A stretch of DNA of 64,000 nt, taken from contig NZ_CP051625.1 in NCBI RefSeq assembly GCF_012844345.1, forward strand, positions 2,418,001 through 2,482,000. Direction: 5' to 3'. Positions 18,687-32,011 of this stretch are shown here, piece after piece. The notes beneath the pieces are model-generated. The model did not search any database and was not told the DNA's origin. It was given only the letters and a program-made list of their open reading frames with translations. Within the stretch, counting starts at the first letter, position 1, and every line of letters starts with the position of its first letter. A program made the position numbers and the translations under genes. The stretch comes from Pseudomonas sp. gcc21 (GTDB lineage: Bacteria; Pseudomonadota; Gammaproteobacteria; Pseudomonadales; Pseudomonadaceae).

Positions 18687-21600
18687 TTACTGGGGGTTAG
18701 CCAGAGTGGTCGTCAGCAGGGCGCGCAAATTCGCAGCCTTCGGCTTGACCAGCCAGAAACGACGAATGTAGTTATCAAGGTCATCCAGCACTTCTGCGCC
18801 CCAGGCGCTGCCTGTCTCCTCTACATATTCCGTCAGTACCTGGGTCAAATGGCTGCGATACGCCTCCATCGATTCGTTGGTGACACGGCGCAGCTCCACC
18901 AGCTCGTGGTTCAGCCTGTCGAAGAAGCTGTTGTCCATGTCCAGCACATAGGCCAGACCACCGGTCATGCCCGCCCCGAAGTTGTAGCCCGTCTTGCCCA
19001 GCACGCAGATCATGCCACCCGTCATGTATTCGCAGCAGTGATCACCAGCGCCTTCGATGACCGCATGGCTGCCCGAGTTACGCACAGCGAAACGCTCTCC
19101 GGCCACGCCCGCAGCGAACAGCTTGCCGCCGGTAGCCCCATACAAACAGGTATTGCCGATGATCGAGGTCTGCTCGGAGCGGAACGGACTGCCCGCAGGC
19201 GGCACTATCACCAGCTTGCCGCCGGTCATTCCTTTGCCGACATAATCGTTCGCGTCGCCCTGCAGGTACATGTGCAGACCGCCGGTATTCCAGACGCCAA
19301 AGCTCTGCCCGGCGGTGCCCTTGAAGCGGAATATCACCGGCGAGCTGGTCATGCCCTGGTTGCCATGCACCTTGGCTATCTCGCCGGATACCCGGGCGCC
19401 GATCGAGCGATCACAGTTGGTCAGCGTCATCTCGAATTCGCCGCCGGTCGCACCGTCGATGGCCGTGCGGGCCAACTCGACCATTTTTTCAGCAGTCAGG
19501 CCTTTGTCGAACGGCAGGTTACGCGGCGACTCGCAATACTGCGGCTTATCCGCGGGAACATGCTCGCTGAACAGGAGCGGCTTCAAGTCCAGATTCTGCT
19601 GCTTGCCGGTTGTGCCCGGGAGGATTTCCAGCAGATCGGTGCGGCCGATCAATTCCTGCAATGAACTGACGCCCAGCTTGGCCAACCATTCACGCGTCTC
19701 GGTAGCGACATAGGTGAAATAGTTCATCACCATTTCCACGGTACCGATGTAATGGTTGTCCCGCAGATGACGGTTTTGGGTGGCAACACCGGTCGCGCAG
19801 TTGTTCAGGTGACAGATCCGCAGATATTTACAACCCAGCGCAATCATCGGACCGGTACCAAAGCCGAAGCTTTCAGCACCGAGGATGGCGGCCTTGATCA
19901 CATCCAGGCCGGTCTTCAGACCACCATCAGTCTGCACCCGCACCTTGCCGCGCAGATCGTTGCCACGCAGCGTCTGGTGCGCTTCCGACAGACCCAACTC
20001 CCAGGGCGAGCCCGCATACCGAATGGAGGTCAGCGGCGAGGCGCCGGTGCCGCCGTCGTAACCGGAGATGGTAATCAGATCGGCGTAGGCCTTGGCCACC
20101 CCGGCAGCAATGGTCCCCACGCCGGGCTCTGATACCAGCTTGACCGATACCAGCGCAGCCGGATTGACCTGTTTGAGGTCGAAGATCAGCTGGGCCAGAT
20201 CCTCGATCGAATAGATATCATGATGCGGCGGCGGCGAAATCAGGGTCACACCGGGTACCGCGTACCGCAGACGTGCGATCAATTCGTTAACCTTGCCGCC
20301 CGGCAGCTGACCGCCCTCACCGGGCTTGGCTCCCTGGGCAACCTTGATCTGCAATACATCCGCATTAACCAGATACTCAGCCGTCACGCCAAAACGTCCG
20401 GAGGCGATCTGCTTGATCTTGGAGCTGCGCTCGGTGCCATAGCGCGCCGGATCTTCGCCGCCCTCACCGGAGTTGGACCGCGCACCGAGCCGGTTCATCG
20501 CCTCGGCGATCGCTTCGTGTGCCTCGGGCGACAATGCACCCAGGGATATACCCGCCGAATCGAAGCGTTTCAGAACACTTTCGATGGGTTCGACGCTATC
20601 CAACGGGATTGACGTCTGATCCTCCCGCAGCTTCAACAGATCACGCAGTGCCGCTACCGGGCGCTGGTTTACCAGCGCCGCATATTCCAGGTACTTGTCG
20701 TAACTGTCGCCCTGGACGGCATCCTGAAGCGCGCGCACAACGTCAGGGTTGTATGCATGATACTCGCCGCCAAATACGAACTTGAGCAATCCGCCTTGCT
20801 GAATCGCCTTGCGCGGATTCCAGGCTTCCTTCGCCAGCAGCGCCTGTTCGAGCTGTATGTCTTCAAACCGCGCGCCCTGGATACGGCTGGCTACGCCCTT
20901 GAAACACAGATCAACCACCTCGTCCGCCAGGCCCACCGCCTCGAATAACTGCGCGCCGCGATAGGAGGCCACGGTGGAGATGCCCATCTTCGACAGGATC
21001 TTCATCAAGCCTTTGGAAATGCCCTTGCGGTAGTTCTTGAACAGCTCGTACAAATCACCGATCACTTCGCCGGTGCGGATCAGATCGCCCAGCACTTCGT
21101 ACGCGAGGTAGGGATAGATCGCGCTCGCGCCGAAGCCGACCAGCACGGCGTAATGGTGCGGGTCGCGGACAGTGGCGGTTTCTACCAGAATATTGCAATC
21201 GCAACGCAGGCCCTGGGCGATCAGGTGATGATGCACGGCACCAACGGCCAGCGACGCGTGAACCGGCAGCATACCCTGGCTGATATTCCGGTCACTGAGG
21301 ACCAACAGCGTCTTGCCTTCACGCACAGCCGCTTCAGCCTGGGACACAATACGCTTGACGGCGTCACCCAGCGGCAGATCGGCAGGTGCGTTGAGATCGA
21401 TAGTGATCCGATCGAACCCGGGGCGATCCATGGTCATCAGGGTCCGCCACTTGGCAGGCGACATGACGGGAGTACTCAGGATTACCCGGTCGGCATGGTC
21501 GGCGGTTTCTTCGAATACGTTTCGTTCGGCGCCGAGACAGGTCTCCAACGACATAACAACAGACTCGCGCAGCGGGTCGATTGCCGGGTTGGTCACCTGG

Positions 21601-23135
21601 GCAAACTGCTGGCGGAAATAGTCATACACCGGGCGCACACGGCTGGAAAGCACTGCCATGGGCGTGTCATCACCCATCGAGCCGACCGCCTCCTGACCAT
21701 TTTCGGCCAACGGACGTAGTACCTGATCACGTTCCTCAAAGGTCACCTGGAACATTTTCATATACTGCTTGAGCTGCTCTGGCTTCAGAAATTCTGATCC
21801 GTGGTCGCGGTCGTCCATGGTGGCCTGGACCCGCACCGCTTTTTCCTTCAACCACTTGCGGTAGGGGTGCCGTGATTTCAGACGGTCTTCGACGTCACCG
21901 GTGTGCAGTACTTCACCGGTGTGAGTGTCGACGGCGAGAATCTGACCGGGTCCGACACGGCCCTTGCTGACCACGTCCTCCGGTTGATAATCCCAAACGC
22001 CAATTTCCGAGGCGAGCGTTATGTAGCCGTTACGCGTGACGACGTAGCGCGCCGGGCGCAAGCCATTACGATCCAGCAGGCAGACGGCGTAGCGACCTTC
22101 GGTCAGAACGATCCCCGCCGGACCGTCCCATGCTTCCATGTGCATGGAGTTGAACTCGTAGAAGGCGCGCAGGTCGGCGTCCATGGTTTCAACGTTCTGC
22201 CACGCAGGCGGAACCACCATGCGAATAGCGCGGAACAGATCCATACCGCCGGTGATCAACAACTCCAGCATGTTGTCCATGCTGGAGGAGTCCGAGCCTT
22301 TGACATTGACGATCGGCGACAGGCTGCCCAGATCAGGCAACATCTCGTTGGCAAACTTGTTGCGCCGCGCCTGCGCCCAGTTGCGGTTGGCAGTGATGGT
22401 GTTGATTTCGCCATTATGCGCAATCAGCCGGAACGGCTGGGCCAACGGCCATTTGGGCAGCGTGTTGGTAGAAAACCGCTGGTGGAATACGCTGATCGCT
22501 GTTTCCATGCGGCTGTCACCCAGCTCCGGATAGAACTTGTCGAGATCGGCCGGCATCATCAGGCCTTTGTAGGAAATCACCTTGTGTGAAAGGCTGCAGA
22601 CATAAAACTCGTCGTCAGCCTGCATGGCGATTTCAGCCTTGCGCCGCGCATAGAACAGACGGATGCCGAACTGCTGTTCGTCGTAGCCTTCGCCCGATAT
22701 GAAGACCTGCTCGATTCGTGGCATGCAGCTTTGCGCCAACGGGCCGAGCACGCTCGGATCAACCGGCACTTCACGCCAGCCCAGCGCTTGCAAACCCTGG
22801 TCAGTGAATGCATCGGCGAAGGCTTGCTTGGCTGCCTCGGTCGCTGCCTGGCTGGCACCCATGAAAACCATACCCACGGCGTATTGTTCCGGCAGCGTAA
22901 CGCCAAGCGACTCCTGGGCCACAGCACGGAGAAACCCGTCGGGTTTTTGAATGAGCAAGCCACAACCATCACCGGTCTTGCCGTCGGCATTGATACCGCC
23001 ACGGTGGGTCATGCACGTCAGGGCCTCGATGGCCGTTTTCAGCAAGTGATGACTGGGTTGCCCTTCCATATGGGCAATCAAACCGAAGCCACAGTTATCC
23101 TTGAACTGGTCTGGCTGATATAGACCGGCTTTCAT
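18687..23135 (-). CDS. gltB: Glutamate synthase (NADPH) large subunit
   Basis: 1482 aa from the ATG at 23133-23135 ([18 protein letters not shown]), preceded by GAGAG; a longer in-frame start 72 bases upstream is not needed. Cys15 in [10 protein letters not shown] is the Ntn-type nucleophile exposed after removal of a short propeptide. The class-II amidotransferase domain is followed by the central domain, the FMN-binding synthase domain ([15 protein letters not shown]), the 3Fe-4S cysteines in [15 protein letters not shown], and the C-terminal beta-helix with repeated GG-rich turns. Glutamine-derived ammonia is transferred to 2-oxoglutarate. Together with gltD it makes two glutamates per cycle. 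Confidence 0.96.
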   Translation of the reverse strand: MKAGLYQPDQFKDNCGFGLIAHMEGQPSHHLLKTAIEALTCMTHRGGINADGKTGDGCGLLIQKPDGFLRAVAQESLGVTLPEQYAVGMVFMGASQAATEAAKQAFADAFTDQGLQALGWREVPVDPSVLGPLAQSCMPRIEQVFISGEGYDEQQFGIRLFYARRKAEIAMQADDEFYVCSLSHKVISYKGLMMPADLDKFYPELGDSRMETAISVFHQRFSTNTLPKWPLAQPFRLIAHNGEINTITANRNWAQARRNKFANEMLPDLGSLSPIVNVKGSDSSSMDNMLELLITGGMDLFRAIRMVVPPAWQNVETMDADLRAFYEFNSMHMEAWDGPAGIVLTEGRYAVCLLDRNGLRPARYVVTRNGYITLASEIGVWDYQPEDVVSKGRVGPGQILAVDTHTGEVLHTGDVEDRLKSRHPYRKWLKEKAVRVQATMDDRDHGSEFLKPEQLKQYMKMFQVTFEERDQVLRPLAENGQEAVGSMGDDTPMAVLSSRVRPVYDYFRQQFAQVTNPAIDPLRESVVMSLETCLGAERNVFEETADHADRVILSTPVMSPAKWRTLMTMDRPGFDRITIDLNAPADLPLGDAVKRIVSQAEAAVREGKTLLVLSDRNISQGMLPVHASLAVGAVHHHLIAQGLRCDCNILVETATVRDPHHYAVLVGFGASAIYPYLAYEVLGDLIRTGEVIGDLYELFKNYRKGISKGLMKILSKMGISTVASYRGAQLFEAVGLADEVVDLCFKGVASRIQGARFEDIQLEQALLAKEAWNPRKAIQQGGLLKFVFGGEYHAYNPDVVRALQDAVQGDSYDKYLEYAALVNQRPVAALRDLLKLREDQTSIPLDSVEPIESVLKRFDSAGISLGALSPEAHEAIAEAMNRLGARSNSGEGGEDPARYGTERSSKIKQIASGRFGVTAEYLVNADVLQIKVAQGAKPGEGGQLPGGKVNELIARLRYAVPGVTLISPPPHHDIYSIEDLAQLIFDLKQVNPAALVSVKLVSEPGVGTIAAGVAKAYADLITISGYDGGTGASPLTSIRYAGSPWELGLSEAHQTLRGNDLRGKVRVQTDGGLKTGLDVIKAAILGAESFGFGTGPMIALGCKYLRICHLNNCATGVATQNRHLRDNHYIGTVEMVMNYFTYVATETREWLAKLGVSSLQELIGRTDLLEILPGTTGKQQNLDLKPLLFSEHVPADKPQYCESPRNLPFDKGLTAEKMVELARTAIDGATGGEFEMTLTNCDRSIGARVSGEIAKVHGNQGMTSSPVIFRFKGTAGQSFGVWNTGGLHMYLQGDANDYVGKGMTGGKLVIVPPAGSPFRSEQTSIIGNTCLYGATGGKLFAAGVAGERFAVRNSGSHAVIEGAGDHCCEYMTGGMICVLGKTGYNFGAGMTGGLAYVLDMDNSFFDRLNHELVELRRVTNESMEAYRSHLTQVLTEYVEETGSAWGAEVLDDLDNYIRRFWLVKPKAANLRALLTTTLANPQ

Positions 23136-23224
23136 AGGCACACTCTCAAAATGTAATGAATTCAGACGCTTACAGAAACCGGACAGACGCGGACCGGGCT
23201 GCGCCACCTCAAAATGGGAAGGTG

Positions 23225-23253
23225 ATTGTACACAGCACCTGGTATGCCGACAA
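23225..23253 (-). promoter_or_regulatory. gltB: Probable sigma-70 promoter of gltB
   Basis: Read on the minus strand: TTGTCG (-35), 17-base spacer, TACAAT (-10, five of six consensus), ending 90 bases before the gltB start. A dyad GCGACTATAAATGTCG lies about 20 bases further upstream and could be a regulator site. Confidence 0.6.
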
Positions 23254-23594
23254 TAATTCAGTGCCGCAAAAGCGACTATAAATGTCGTAAAAAGAGAAGA
23301 ATTTTGAATCGCGGGACCTCGCGATTCAGCAGCACGTTGCGACGGGCAGCAAATATCGAGTTCATATGAGCTGCCGGACCACAGTTAATAGAGCTGCAGC
23401 CCCCGTACCGAGCGCAGTTGAGTCCGGGTAAGCAGGCCGAAAGCAGCTATTCAGCCTCGGACGAGCTGGAACAACTGGGCCGAAGGCTGACGATTGGACA
23501 GGGAAACGCAGCACCATGCGGAAGCAGGTGCTGCCTTTGAATTGCCAGCCAGTCTATTCGAGATAAAAGCCCGGCGCGGCGTTACAACATCCTG
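23254..23594. other. Intergenic region between the ATPase/SPOR gene and gltB, with hairpin
   Basis: No gene is apparent. A perfect 8-bp inverted repeat GAATCGCG / CGCGATTC with a 6-base spacer is at 23306-23327. On the minus strand it is followed by AAAATTCTTCTCTTTTT, so it may act as a weak terminator for the pil-aro-SPOR transcript before the gltB promoter. Confidence 0.5.
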
Positions 23595-25073
23595 CTAGGG
23601 CAAGGACTGTTGAATCCCGGCCATACTTCTCGGCCAGGGTTTAAGTTTGCGTACAGCCTCGGGCAGACCGGCGATCGCCTGCTGCGCCTGCGTGCGACCA
23701 GCGTATGCGCCTTGCGTCACGACAAACCAGGGTTTGCCCTCGTGTACTGTCTCGAAATAATACAAGTCAGACAAAGCGCTGTGACGAGTAACGAAGTCAG
23801 CGGCAGCCTGTTCCGAGCGTGTCCCCAACAACTGCAGTGCATAGCTGCCAGAAGGTTGCTGGCGGTACCAGCCCGAACTCCCGGTAGGCTCAGGTGTGTT
23901 TACCTGACTGCTTCCGGCTTGCCCACTTGCTGATTGTTCATCACCTGGCCCTCTCGGAGCGGGATCGGCACCCCCCGTTTGAGAGGCGGGCGCAATCTGC
24001 TCCGCTGAAAAGGGCTCTATCTCAACGACAGGTTCAGCTTCGGAGGGCACCAGCTCAGGTATCGTCTCAGCGGGCAGCGGTGCAGAACGGGAAGGTGGCG
24101 GTGCGATATTCAGGGGTTGGCCGCCAGAGCCAGCTGCATCCGCATCAAGCACATCAATGGTGGCGACCGGCTTGGGCAACTCCAGCACTGTGCGTTCAGG
24201 TTCAGGTTCACTGCCCCCCATCATCCACACCACCGCCACTGCAATTGACACCAGTATCAATGCGATCAATGAGCGAAGCGGAAATGCGGAACCCCTTTGC
24301 GGATGCAGCGCGGGAGGCGCGATTGCCGCCAGCATCGCCTCCCTGGCTACCAGATTGATCCGACCCGGCCAGCCTTCACTCTGCCGGTGTATCCAGTCGA
24401 GCTGATCATCGCTGAGTAGTTCAAGACCCTGCCCGGCCGCCTCGAGTCGCTGCGCCAGGTAGTCTCGCGTTTCATCAGGGCGAAACGGTTGTAACTCAAC
24501 GGTATGCAACCACGCCCGTTCGGGCGGCATCTGCACGGTACGCAGCGCTGCATCAATCGAGGGCTCCGCGAACAGGAAAACCCTTGGAGCGCCCCGCATA
24601 TCGATCTGACTGAGATCAGCCAGGCTTTGCAGTACCTGCGGATCCAGAAGATGCGCATCATCGATAACGATATACAGCTGGATACCTGTCTGGAACAGCT
24701 CAGCGGCTTTATCACGTACGCCGGCTTCTGTCCTGGCGGGTGCGTTGATCGCCTGCGTTATAAAGCCTAACAGCAGGTCAGCAGAGGTCAGCTCCCTGGC
24801 CGAAGCAACTACACATTGCACATGGTCCTTGTTGCTGCTGGCAACCAGAACCTGTCGAAGCAATGTTTTACCACTGCTGCGGGGGCCGGTAACCACCATG
24901 AGCTGCTGCGCGAAACGCGCCAGATGGTGCAGTTCAGCAAGCACGCTTTTGCGCCGCGCAGTGAAAAAGCGGAATCCCGGCGTGCGTGGCAGGAAAGGAT
25001 CATGACTAAGCTCGTAATGGCTGAGCAGGTCGGCCTCGACAGCAGCATAGTCAGGTTTAGATTCGGCGTTCAT
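23595..25073 (-). CDS. AAA ATPase with SPOR domain (DamX-like, PA5037 position)
   Basis: 492 aa. The N-terminal half is an ExeA/GspA-type AAA+ module: Walker A GPRSSGKT at 63-70 and Walker [10 protein letters not shown] near residue 137. A single membrane helix follows at about 268-286, then a proline/serine-rich linker, then a SPOR domain at about 409-490 ([10 protein letters not shown]... [18 protein letters not shown]). SPOR domains bind denuded peptidoglycan at division sites. The ATPase would be cytoplasmic and the SPOR domain periplasmic. The gene overlaps aroB by 4 bases (ATGA), the position of damX in enterobacteria and PA5037 in Pseudomonas. Function beyond septal association is unknown. 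Confidence 0.88.
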   Translation of the reverse strand: MNAESKPDYAAVEADLLSHYELSHDPFLPRTPGFRFFTARRKSVLAELHHLARFAQQLMVVTGPRSSGKTLLRQVLVASSNKDHVQCVVASARELTSADLLLGFITQAINAPARTEAGVRDKAAELFQTGIQLYIVIDDAHLLDPQVLQSLADLSQIDMRGAPRVFLFAEPSIDAALRTVQMPPERAWLHTVELQPFRPDETRDYLAQRLEAAGQGLELLSDDQLDWIHRQSEGWPGRINLVAREAMLAAIAPPALHPQRGSAFPLRSLIALILVSIAVAVVWMMGGSEPEPERTVLELPKPVATIDVLDADAAGSGGQPLNIAPPPSRSAPLPAETIPELVPSEAEPVVEIEPFSAEQIAPASQTGGADPAPRGPGDEQSASGQAGSSQVNTPEPTGSSGWYRQQPSGSYALQLLGTRSEQAAADFVTRHSALSDLYYFETVHEGKPWFVVTQGAYAGRTQAQQAIAGLPEAVRKLKPWPRSMAGIQQSLP

Positions 25074-26161
25074 AAGGGCTCTGATAGATACTCTGATTGC
25101 AGGGTGGCTTGCAATGCCGCCACATCAAAATCGGCAGTGACGACCGCTTCGCCCAGTTGACGCAACAGCACAAGCCGCAACTGTCCGCCGATCACTTTCT
25201 TGTCCACCGCCATCAAGCGCATGAAGTCGTCGGCTGTCATATTCTGCGGCGGCGCGACCGGAAGCCCCGCTGAGCGGATTATCGAGACCGCGCGATCGTA
25301 ATCACTCTTGCTCAGCCAACCTGAGCGCCTGGACAGGTCCAGCGCCATGACCATGCCGGCGCCCACAGCCTCGCCGTGCAACCAGCTTCCGTAACCCTGA
25401 TGCGCTTCAATGGCATGGCCGAATGTATGCCCCAGATTGAGGATGGCCCGCAGGCTGCCCTCCCGCTCATCAACCGCTACAACATCTGCCTTGATTGCGC
25501 AGGAGCGGGCAATGGCTTCGGTAATAGCCGACGGCTCGAGCGCCCTCAAAGCGGGCATTTCGGCTTCCAGCCAGTCCAGAAAATCCCGATCCCTGATCAG
25601 GCCGTACTTGATGATTTCGGCCAGACCGGCACTGATTTCACGCTCAGGCAGGGTATGCAGGCTGTCGGTATCAATAATGACTGCCTGAGGCTGATAAAAG
25701 GCCCCGATCATGTTTTTACCAGCGGGATGATTGATGCCGGTCTTGCCACCCACGGATGAGTCGACCTGTGACAAAAGCGTCGTCGGAATCTGAACGAAAT
25801 TCACCCCGCGCTGGTAACAGGCAGCGGCGAAACCGGTCATGTCGCCGATGACCCCGCCACCCAGCGCAATAAGTGTAGTACCCCGGTCATGTCGGGCAGC
25901 AAGCAGCCCGTCGAAAATCTGCTGCAAGGTGCTCCAATTCTTGAAGGCCTCGCCAGTTGGCAGGACAACCTGTTCTACCTGATAACCCGCAAGCGACCCC
26001 AAAAGCCGAGCAAGGTAGAGCGGCGCAACCGTATCGTCAGTGACGACGCACACTTGCTTGCCCGAAACATGCGCTCTCAGCAAATCGGGCTGATCCAGCA
26101 ACCCGCTGCCGATATAGATTGGATAGCTGCGGTCAGCCAGTTCAACGGTCAATTGCTGCAT
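25070..26161 (-). CDS. aroB: 3-dehydroquinate synthase
   Basis: 363 aa, family length. NAD-contacting [13 protein letters not shown] (about 101-113), [19 protein letters not shown] and the metal-ligand histidine segment [13 protein letters not shown] are intact. The second enzyme of the shikimate pathway, it cyclises DAHP to 3-dehydroquinate. The ATG follows GGGAGAGG. aroK lies 143 bases upstream on the same strand. Confidence 0.95.
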   Translation of the reverse strand: MQQLTVELADRSYPIYIGSGLLDQPDLLRAHVSGKQVCVVTDDTVAPLYLARLLGSLAGYQVEQVVLPTGEAFKNWSTLQQIFDGLLAARHDRGTTLIALGGGVIGDMTGFAAACYQRGVNFVQIPTTLLSQVDSSVGGKTGINHPAGKNMIGAFYQPQAVIIDTDSLHTLPEREISAGLAEIIKYGLIRDRDFLDWLEAEMPALRALEPSAITEAIARSCAIKADVVAVDEREGSLRAILNLGHTFGHAIEAHQGYGSWLHGEAVGAGMVMALDLSRRSGWLSKSDYDRAVSIIRSAGLPVAPPQNMTADDFMRLMAVDKKVIGGQLRLVLLRQLGEAVVTADFDVAALQATLQSEYLSEPL

Positions 26162-26254
26162 GAAGCCTCTCCCTTAAGTCCACGCAAGCATACCTCAGAC
26201 GCACGGGGTGCGCAGGCCGGTATTGCTGGTTTTTTAGTTCGATCGAACGGCAGA

Positions 26255-26274
26255 CAGCCCGGGAATCCGGGCTG
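26255..26274 (-). other. Hairpin between aroK and aroB
   Basis: A perfect 8-bp stem CAGCCCGG / CCGGGCTG with loop GAAT lies 31 bases past the aroK stop; a second short palindrome (GTTCGATCGAAC, 26237-26248) follows. No U-tract directly follows the main stem, so partial attenuation or RNA processing is more likely than full termination. Confidence 0.45.
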
Positions 26275-26304
26275 CCAGGTCGTATTGCTCAACGCAAACG
26301 CGAT

Positions 26305-26811
26305 TTAAGCCTTAAGTGCGCTCAAGATTGTATTGACCACAATCTTGGGGCCGCGCTGGTCCGTATCGATAGTCAGATCAGCGATCTCGCTATAGAGCGG
26401 GTCACGCCTGGCCATCAGGTCGCGCAGAACCTTTTCCGGATCAGGAGTTTGGAGCAGCGGACGCTGCCGATCTTTTGCAGTGCGTTGCAGCTGCTGTTCC
26501 ACGCTGGTTCTCAGGTAGACCACCAGACCGTTGGCACCGAGCGCCTGACGGTTGGCTTCGCGCATAACCACACCACCGCCAGTGGCCAGAACGATCCCGT
26601 CTTCCTTGACCAGTTCAGCGATCATCGCCTGCTCACGCTCACGAAAACCTTCCTCCCCTTCAACGTCAAAAATCCAGGGGATATCGGCGCCTGTACGCGC
26701 TTCTATCTCCCGGTCAGAATCCTTGAAGGGGTATCCGATTTCCTTGGCGAGCAGACGCCCGATGGTGCTCTTACCAGCACCCATCGGGCCTATCAGAAAA
26801 ACGTTACGCAT
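26305..26811 (-). CDS. aroK: Shikimate kinase
   Basis: 168 aa. P-loop GPMGAGKST is at residues 8-16, the DSD shikimate/Mg site is [12 protein letters not shown], and [10 protein letters not shown] and [10 protein letters not shown] are the remaining substrate motifs; the LID segment RQRPLLQ is also present. It phosphorylates shikimate with ATP. Its start codon shares one base with the pilQ stop (TAATG), so it is translationally linked to the pilus operon. Confidence 0.95.
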   Translation of the reverse strand: MRNVFLIGPMGAGKSTIGRLLAKEIGYPFKDSDREIEARTGADIPWIFDVEGEEGFREREQAMIAELVKEDGIVLATGGGVVMREANRQALGANGLVVYLRTSVEQQLQRTAKDRQRPLLQTPDPEKVLRDLMARRDPLYSEIADLTIDTDQRGPKIVVNTILSALKA

Positions 26812-29015
26812 TACTTGGCAAGGGAAATAGCTCCACTATTAATGATGCGTGGCGTGAGGAACACCAGCAGCTCGGTCTTGCTTTCCGACGTTATATCACG
26901 ACGGAACGCCCTGCCCAAGATTGGCAGGTCGCCCAGGAACGGAACCTTCTGCTGACCTTTTGAAGTTTCACTGGAGAACACCCCACCGATAACGATGGTT
27001 TCTCCATCGGCTACCAGAATTTTCGCATTGACTTCATTCTTGCGAATAGTCGGCACCCCGTTCACTTCGTTGGTAAAGTCCGGCTCGTCCTTGGTCACAA
27101 TCACTTCCATGATCACCTGGTTATCCGGCGTGATCTGCGGAGTCACTTCCAGCGACAGTACGGCTTCGGCAAAGGCGGTTGTGGTTGCACCGCTGGAGCT
27201 GGCTTCCTGGTATGGAATCTCCGAACCCTTGAGGATTTTCGCGGTTTCCTTATCGGACGTCACGACCTTGGGCTGAGAAATGATCTCCCCGTTACCGGTG
27301 CTTTCCATTGCCGACAGTTGCAGATCAAGCACGGCGTTGTTGGTGATAAACCCGATGCCGACACCTGAGGTCGCACCCAGTACACCCATATCTACGAACG
27401 GTGTATTGAAAGGACGCTCAGGGATGCCGATGAAGCCACCGGTGTTGCGTGAAGGAATATAATCCTCATCACCCAGCTGGCCACGCGCGTTAGGGTCTTC
27501 GACCACACCGGTCTGGCCGTCCTTGCCGAACAGATCGAAACGATTACCCATCCGCAGATTGCCACCCCAGCGCACGCCAAGCGCCTTGTCGAAACCCACG
27601 TTGGCTTCAACGATGCGCGCCTCGATCATGACCTGGCGAACCGGAATATCCAGCTGGGTAACGATGCGGCGTAGCTCATCCAGCTTGTCCTGGGTTTCCA
27701 GAGCAATGATGCTATTGGTGCGGTCATCGACTGTAATCGAGCCGCGCTGTTCGCCCTCGCCTGCGGTTACCGACGCGAACAGGTTAGCAATGTCTGCTGC
27801 GTTGGCGTAGTTAACCTGGATCAGCTCGCGACGCAGCGGAGCCAGCTCGGCGATCTGCCGCTGGGATTCCAGCTCCTGGCGTTCGCGTGCAGCGATCTCG
27901 TCGGCGGGCGCAACCAGTAGGACATTACCTACTTTACGCTTGTCCAGCCCCTTGGTTTTCAGCACCAGATCAAGCGCCTGGTCCCAAGGCACATTCTGCA
28001 ATCGCAAGGTGATGCTGCCTGAGACGGTGTCACTGGCGACCAGGTTCATGTCAGTGAAATCTGCAATCAACTGCAGCACCGAACGCACTTCGATGTCCTG
28101 GAAATTAAGCGACAGCTTTTCACCTGTGTAAGCGAAATCTGCAGCACGGCGCTGTTCAACCTCGGTCTTGCTCAATGGTTTGAAGCTGACGATCAGACGG
28201 TTATCGGTCTGGTATACCAGATGCTCGTAGAATCCGTTCGGCTCGATATTGATGGTTGTATCGTTACCGCTAGTGCTGGCGTTGACGAAATTGACCGGCG
28301 TTGCGAAATCCTTGACGTCCAACCGTACGCGCAGCTCATCAGGCAGACGCGTGCCAGGGAAGGTCAACCGTACACGGCCGCCCTGTTCCTGCACGTCGAC
28401 TCGTACGGACGGATCGGACAAGTCGACGATAACGTTACCCTCGCCCTGTTCACCGCGCTGGAAATCCAGCCCACGAATGGCTTTGCCCGAAGCGGCCGCT
28501 GGTGATTTTGCTGCCACGGCCGGTTCGTCGGCAGCACGCCAACTGGCGGTTGTCGAGGCGCTGGGCGCCGCAGCTTTCGCCGGAGCGTTATAGCCCGGCG
28601 CCTGATCGGCGCCGACCATGACAAACAGATTGTTGCCTTCGACCCGTGTGGCGTAAGGCGCAAGATCGGTAAGATTGATGATCAGGCGAGTCCGGTCACC
28701 GGCTTCAACCACGGTCACGCTACGCGCATTTCCGAGGCCGAGATCGCGGCTGCGCTCGCCCAGCTTGTTCTTCACGCCAGGCAAATCCAGAGCGATACGG
28801 GCAGGCTGCTCAATGGTATAGCCTTTCGGTGCGGCAACGGGTTCGTCAAAACTGAGTTTGAGTTCGACGCGTTCACCCGGCAGCGAGGCGACGTCCAGTG
28901 TCTGAAGGTCGGCCGCGATGGCCAACGGGTTCAACAGCGCCAGGGCTGCTGCAAGCGATAACTTCCTGGTTAGAGGCATTTGGTTGCGTTCCACGCGTGA
29001 CTGTTTGCAGTTCAT
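26811..29015 (-). CDS. pilQ: Type IV pilus secretin PilQ
   Basis: 734 aa. An export signal (about residues 13-36) is followed by two AMIN domains that bind peptidoglycan, an STN/N0 domain ([26 protein letters not shown]), an N1 domain and the secretin barrel with the C-terminal signature near [14 protein letters not shown]. It forms the outer-membrane channel for the pilus. I keep the ATG at 29015 because GGGAGAG stands directly before it; an ATG 36 bases downstream gives a cleaner signal peptide but has no clear ribosome site. Confidence 0.95.
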   Translation of the reverse strand: MNCKQSRVERNQMPLTRKLSLAAALALLNPLAIAADLQTLDVASLPGERVELKLSFDEPVAAPKGYTIEQPARIALDLPGVKNKLGERSRDLGLGNARSVTVVEAGDRTRLIINLTDLAPYATRVEGNNLFVMVGADQAPGYNAPAKAAAPSASTTASWRAADEPAVAAKSPAAASGKAIRGLDFQRGEQGEGNVIVDLSDPSVRVDVQEQGGRVRLTFPGTRLPDELRVRLDVKDFATPVNFVNASTSGNDTTINIEPNGFYEHLVYQTDNRLIVSFKPLSKTEVEQRRAADFAYTGEKLSLNFQDIEVRSVLQLIADFTDMNLVASDTVSGSITLRLQNVPWDQALDLVLKTKGLDKRKVGNVLLVAPADEIAARERQELESQRQIAELAPLRRELIQVNYANAADIANLFASVTAGEGEQRGSITVDDRTNSIIALETQDKLDELRRIVTQLDIPVRQVMIEARIVEANVGFDKALGVRWGGNLRMGNRFDLFGKDGQTGVVEDPNARGQLGDEDYIPSRNTGGFIGIPERPFNTPFVDMGVLGATSGVGIGFITNNAVLDLQLSAMESTGNGEIISQPKVVTSDKETAKILKGSEIPYQEASSSGATTTAFAEAVLSLEVTPQITPDNQVIMEVIVTKDEPDFTNEVNGVPTIRKNEVNAKILVADGETIVIGGVFSSETSKGQQKVPFLGDLPILGRAFRRDITSESKTELLVFLTPRIINSGAISLAK

Positions 29016-29036
29016 GATTATCTCTCCCTGGTTGTC

Positions 29037-29570
29037 CTAACCGCGCTCAGGCAAGCTGAGGGTACGCGGACGCTCCAACCATCCCCCTTCGCCGTCAGGC
29101 ACTATCTCGACCACATCGAGACGACCTTCCTCGATGCTGACGATACGGCCGTGGTTACGGCCCAAGTAGTCGCCAATCTTCACCCGGTGCACGCTACCGG
29201 CGCCTTGTATAAGCGCCTGCATACCGCCCTGATTACTAAGTGTGCCGACCATTTCGAACCCTTCGATATTGAAGCCTTCGAGAAACTGCCGAGTTCTGTC
29301 TTCGTCCGGCTTGATGTCCTGCGAACCGCGCTGACGCTGGGTCAGGTCAATCCGGATAGGCGGCTGAAAGGGGCTGCGCAACGACGTCGCGCTGTAGACG
29401 AAGGCTTCATAAGGACTGAAACGTGGCAGCGGCTCGATAGTGCCGGCCGGACGGGCCCTGGTTTCTTCCATGAAAACCTGCAAATCATTGAAGTCATCGC
29501 CGCCACAGCCGGTCAATACGGCCGATGCCACAATGGCGAGCCCGGCCAAACGCTTGTGCATGCTCATCAT
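29037..29570 (-). CDS. pilP: Type IV pilus lipoprotein PilP
   Basis: 177 aa. Lipoprotein signal with LTGC (Cys at about residue 22), then a disordered region, then the beta-sandwich domain with YLGRNHGRIVSIEEGRLDVVEIVPDGEGGW. PilP links the inner-membrane PilM/N/O complex to PilQ. Its start overlaps the pilO stop (ATGA) behind AGGAG. Confidence 0.95.
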   Translation of the reverse strand: MMSMHKRLAGLAIVASAVLTGCGGDDFNDLQVFMEETRARPAGTIEPLPRFSPYEAFVYSATSLRSPFQPPIRIDLTQRQRGSQDIKPDEDRTRQFLEGFNIEGFEMVGTLSNQGGMQALIQGAGSVHRVKIGDYLGRNHGRIVSIEEGRLDVVEIVPDGEGGWLERPRTLSLPERG

Positions 29571-30187
29571 TGCGCTCCTGCTTCGTTGTAGCGATAGGTC
29601 TTGGCCAGAATGCTCATCTTGAGCAGATCCGGGTTACCCTCGCTGACGGGCGCAATGGTGAAATCGTGCAGCGTTACGATGCGTGGCAACCCTGCCACGC
29701 TACTGACGAAGGTGCCGATGTCATGGTAGTTGCCTTGAACCTGGATGCTGATTGGCAACTCGGCATAGAACTGCTTGGCGGCTTCAGGTTGCAAGGTAAT
29801 CGACTCGAACTCCAGCCCGCTGTTCAGGCCCATCTGAGTGATATCTTCAAGCAACCCGGGTACTTCGGTGTCACTCGGCAACTGTTTGAGCAGCGTACCG
29901 AAACGCTCCTCGATTTCTGCCAATTGCTCCTTGTACGCATCCAGATTCGCCGCACGGAACGACTTGTCGGCAAACTCCTTGCGCAAGCTCTCCTCCTTGG
30001 CCTGGCTGCTCTGCAGGCTGGCCTGCAGATCCTTAAGGTGAAAGTGGTAGCCGAGGAACGCCAGGATCACGAAGACCAATACTGCTACGATCACCTTCAG
30101 TGCGCCCGGCCAGGCTCCTATATTGTTGAAATCAAGATCGTTAACGTCGATCTTTTTCAAACTTTCCATGGATTGAGCGAAAGTCAT
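29567..30187 (-). CDS. pilO: Type IV pilus inner-membrane protein PilO
   Basis: 206 aa. A short cytoplasmic tail, one membrane helix (about 30-48), a coiled-coil (about 50-95) and a ferredoxin-like periplasmic domain: the PilO layout. It dimerises with PilN. ATGA overlaps join it to both neighbours. Confidence 0.95.
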   Translation of the reverse strand: MTFAQSMESLKKIDVNDLDFNNIGAWPGALKVIVAVLVFVILAFLGYHFHLKDLQASLQSSQAKEESLRKEFADKSFRAANLDAYKEQLAEIEERFGTLLKQLPSDTEVPGLLEDITQMGLNSGLEFESITLQPEAAKQFYAELPISIQVQGNYHDIGTFVSSVAGLPRIVTLHDFTIAPVSEGNPDLLKMSILAKTYRYNEAGAQ

Positions 30188-30761
30188 GGCTGCTGTTCTC
30201 CCTCAGCGGCACGCGTCTGTGGTTCCGTCTGACGCACTGACAGTTCAAAAACGTTGGCCTGATCCAGAGCCCCCTGAGTCACCGCACGCACGGCTGTCAG
30301 GTTTGGTGAGGTCAGCCATTCCGAGGCGTCCATCTGGCGCATCAGGTTGGAAACCCGGCTATTGGATTCGGCACCGCCCTTGATATTGATGGTCGACTCT
30401 TTCATGTCGACTGATGTGAAATACACGCCGTCAGGCAAGGTACGCGCCATTTCATCGAATACGCGAACGATGATGGGGCGGTTGCCCTGAAGGTCCTGGA
30501 TGATTTTCATCCGGTCCAGCAGCTGGGTACGGCGAGATTGTAGCTCTTCGATCTCCTTGATACGGGTTTCGAGCACCCGAATCTCTTTGGAAATGAACTC
30601 GTTACGGGCGTTCTGATGATCGATTTTGCCGTTCAGATGCCGATCGGCCAGGAACACCAGAGCGCCGGTAAAGACCAGAATCAGAGCCAGAATGGTCAGA
30701 AATTCCTTCTTCCGCTCTTCCCTGAGCTGCTCGCGCCAAGGCAGTAGATTGATGCGCGCCA

Positions 30762-30762
<1 letters not shown>
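30184..30762 (-). CDS. pilN: Type IV pilus inner-membrane protein PilN
   Basis: 192 aa. The conserved cytoplasmic INLLPWREQLREERKK segment at the N-terminus, which docks in PilM, is followed by one membrane helix (about 22-42), a coiled-coil and a periplasmic domain. Start and pilM stop share one base (TAATG). Confidence 0.95.
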
Positions 30763-31853
<1,091 letters not shown>

Positions 31854-31878
31854 TTACGGACGGTTTATGTTTTCCTAC

Positions 31879-31907
31879 ATTAAATAGCAGAGAACACACA
31901 AGCGCAA
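31879..31907 (-). promoter_or_regulatory. Probable promoter of pilMNOPQ
   Basis: On the minus strand TTGCGC, 17-base spacer, TTTAAT (five of six -10 bases). It lies about 50 bases before the pilM GTG and is back-to-back with the ponA promoter. Confidence 0.5.
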
Positions 31908-31932
31908 ATGGCTAAATTCGAAACAAAACGCT

Positions 31933-31938
31933 TATAAT
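31933..31938 (+). promoter_or_regulatory. ponA: Perfect -10 box (TATAAT) of ponA
   Basis: A consensus TATAAT stands 74 bases before the ponA start. No good -35 hexamer is visible at 17-18 bases. Confidence 0.55.
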
Positions 31939-32011
31939 GCACGCTGCTAACCGCATCTCACCAAGCTAACCGCTAACCTTTTCATAAATCAGGGAACACC
32001 TTCCTATCCCT

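Noticed and set aside
18849..19664. 271-codon plus-strand frame
   Set aside because: Shadow of gltB, whose glycine-rich beta-helix codons leave the opposite strand open.
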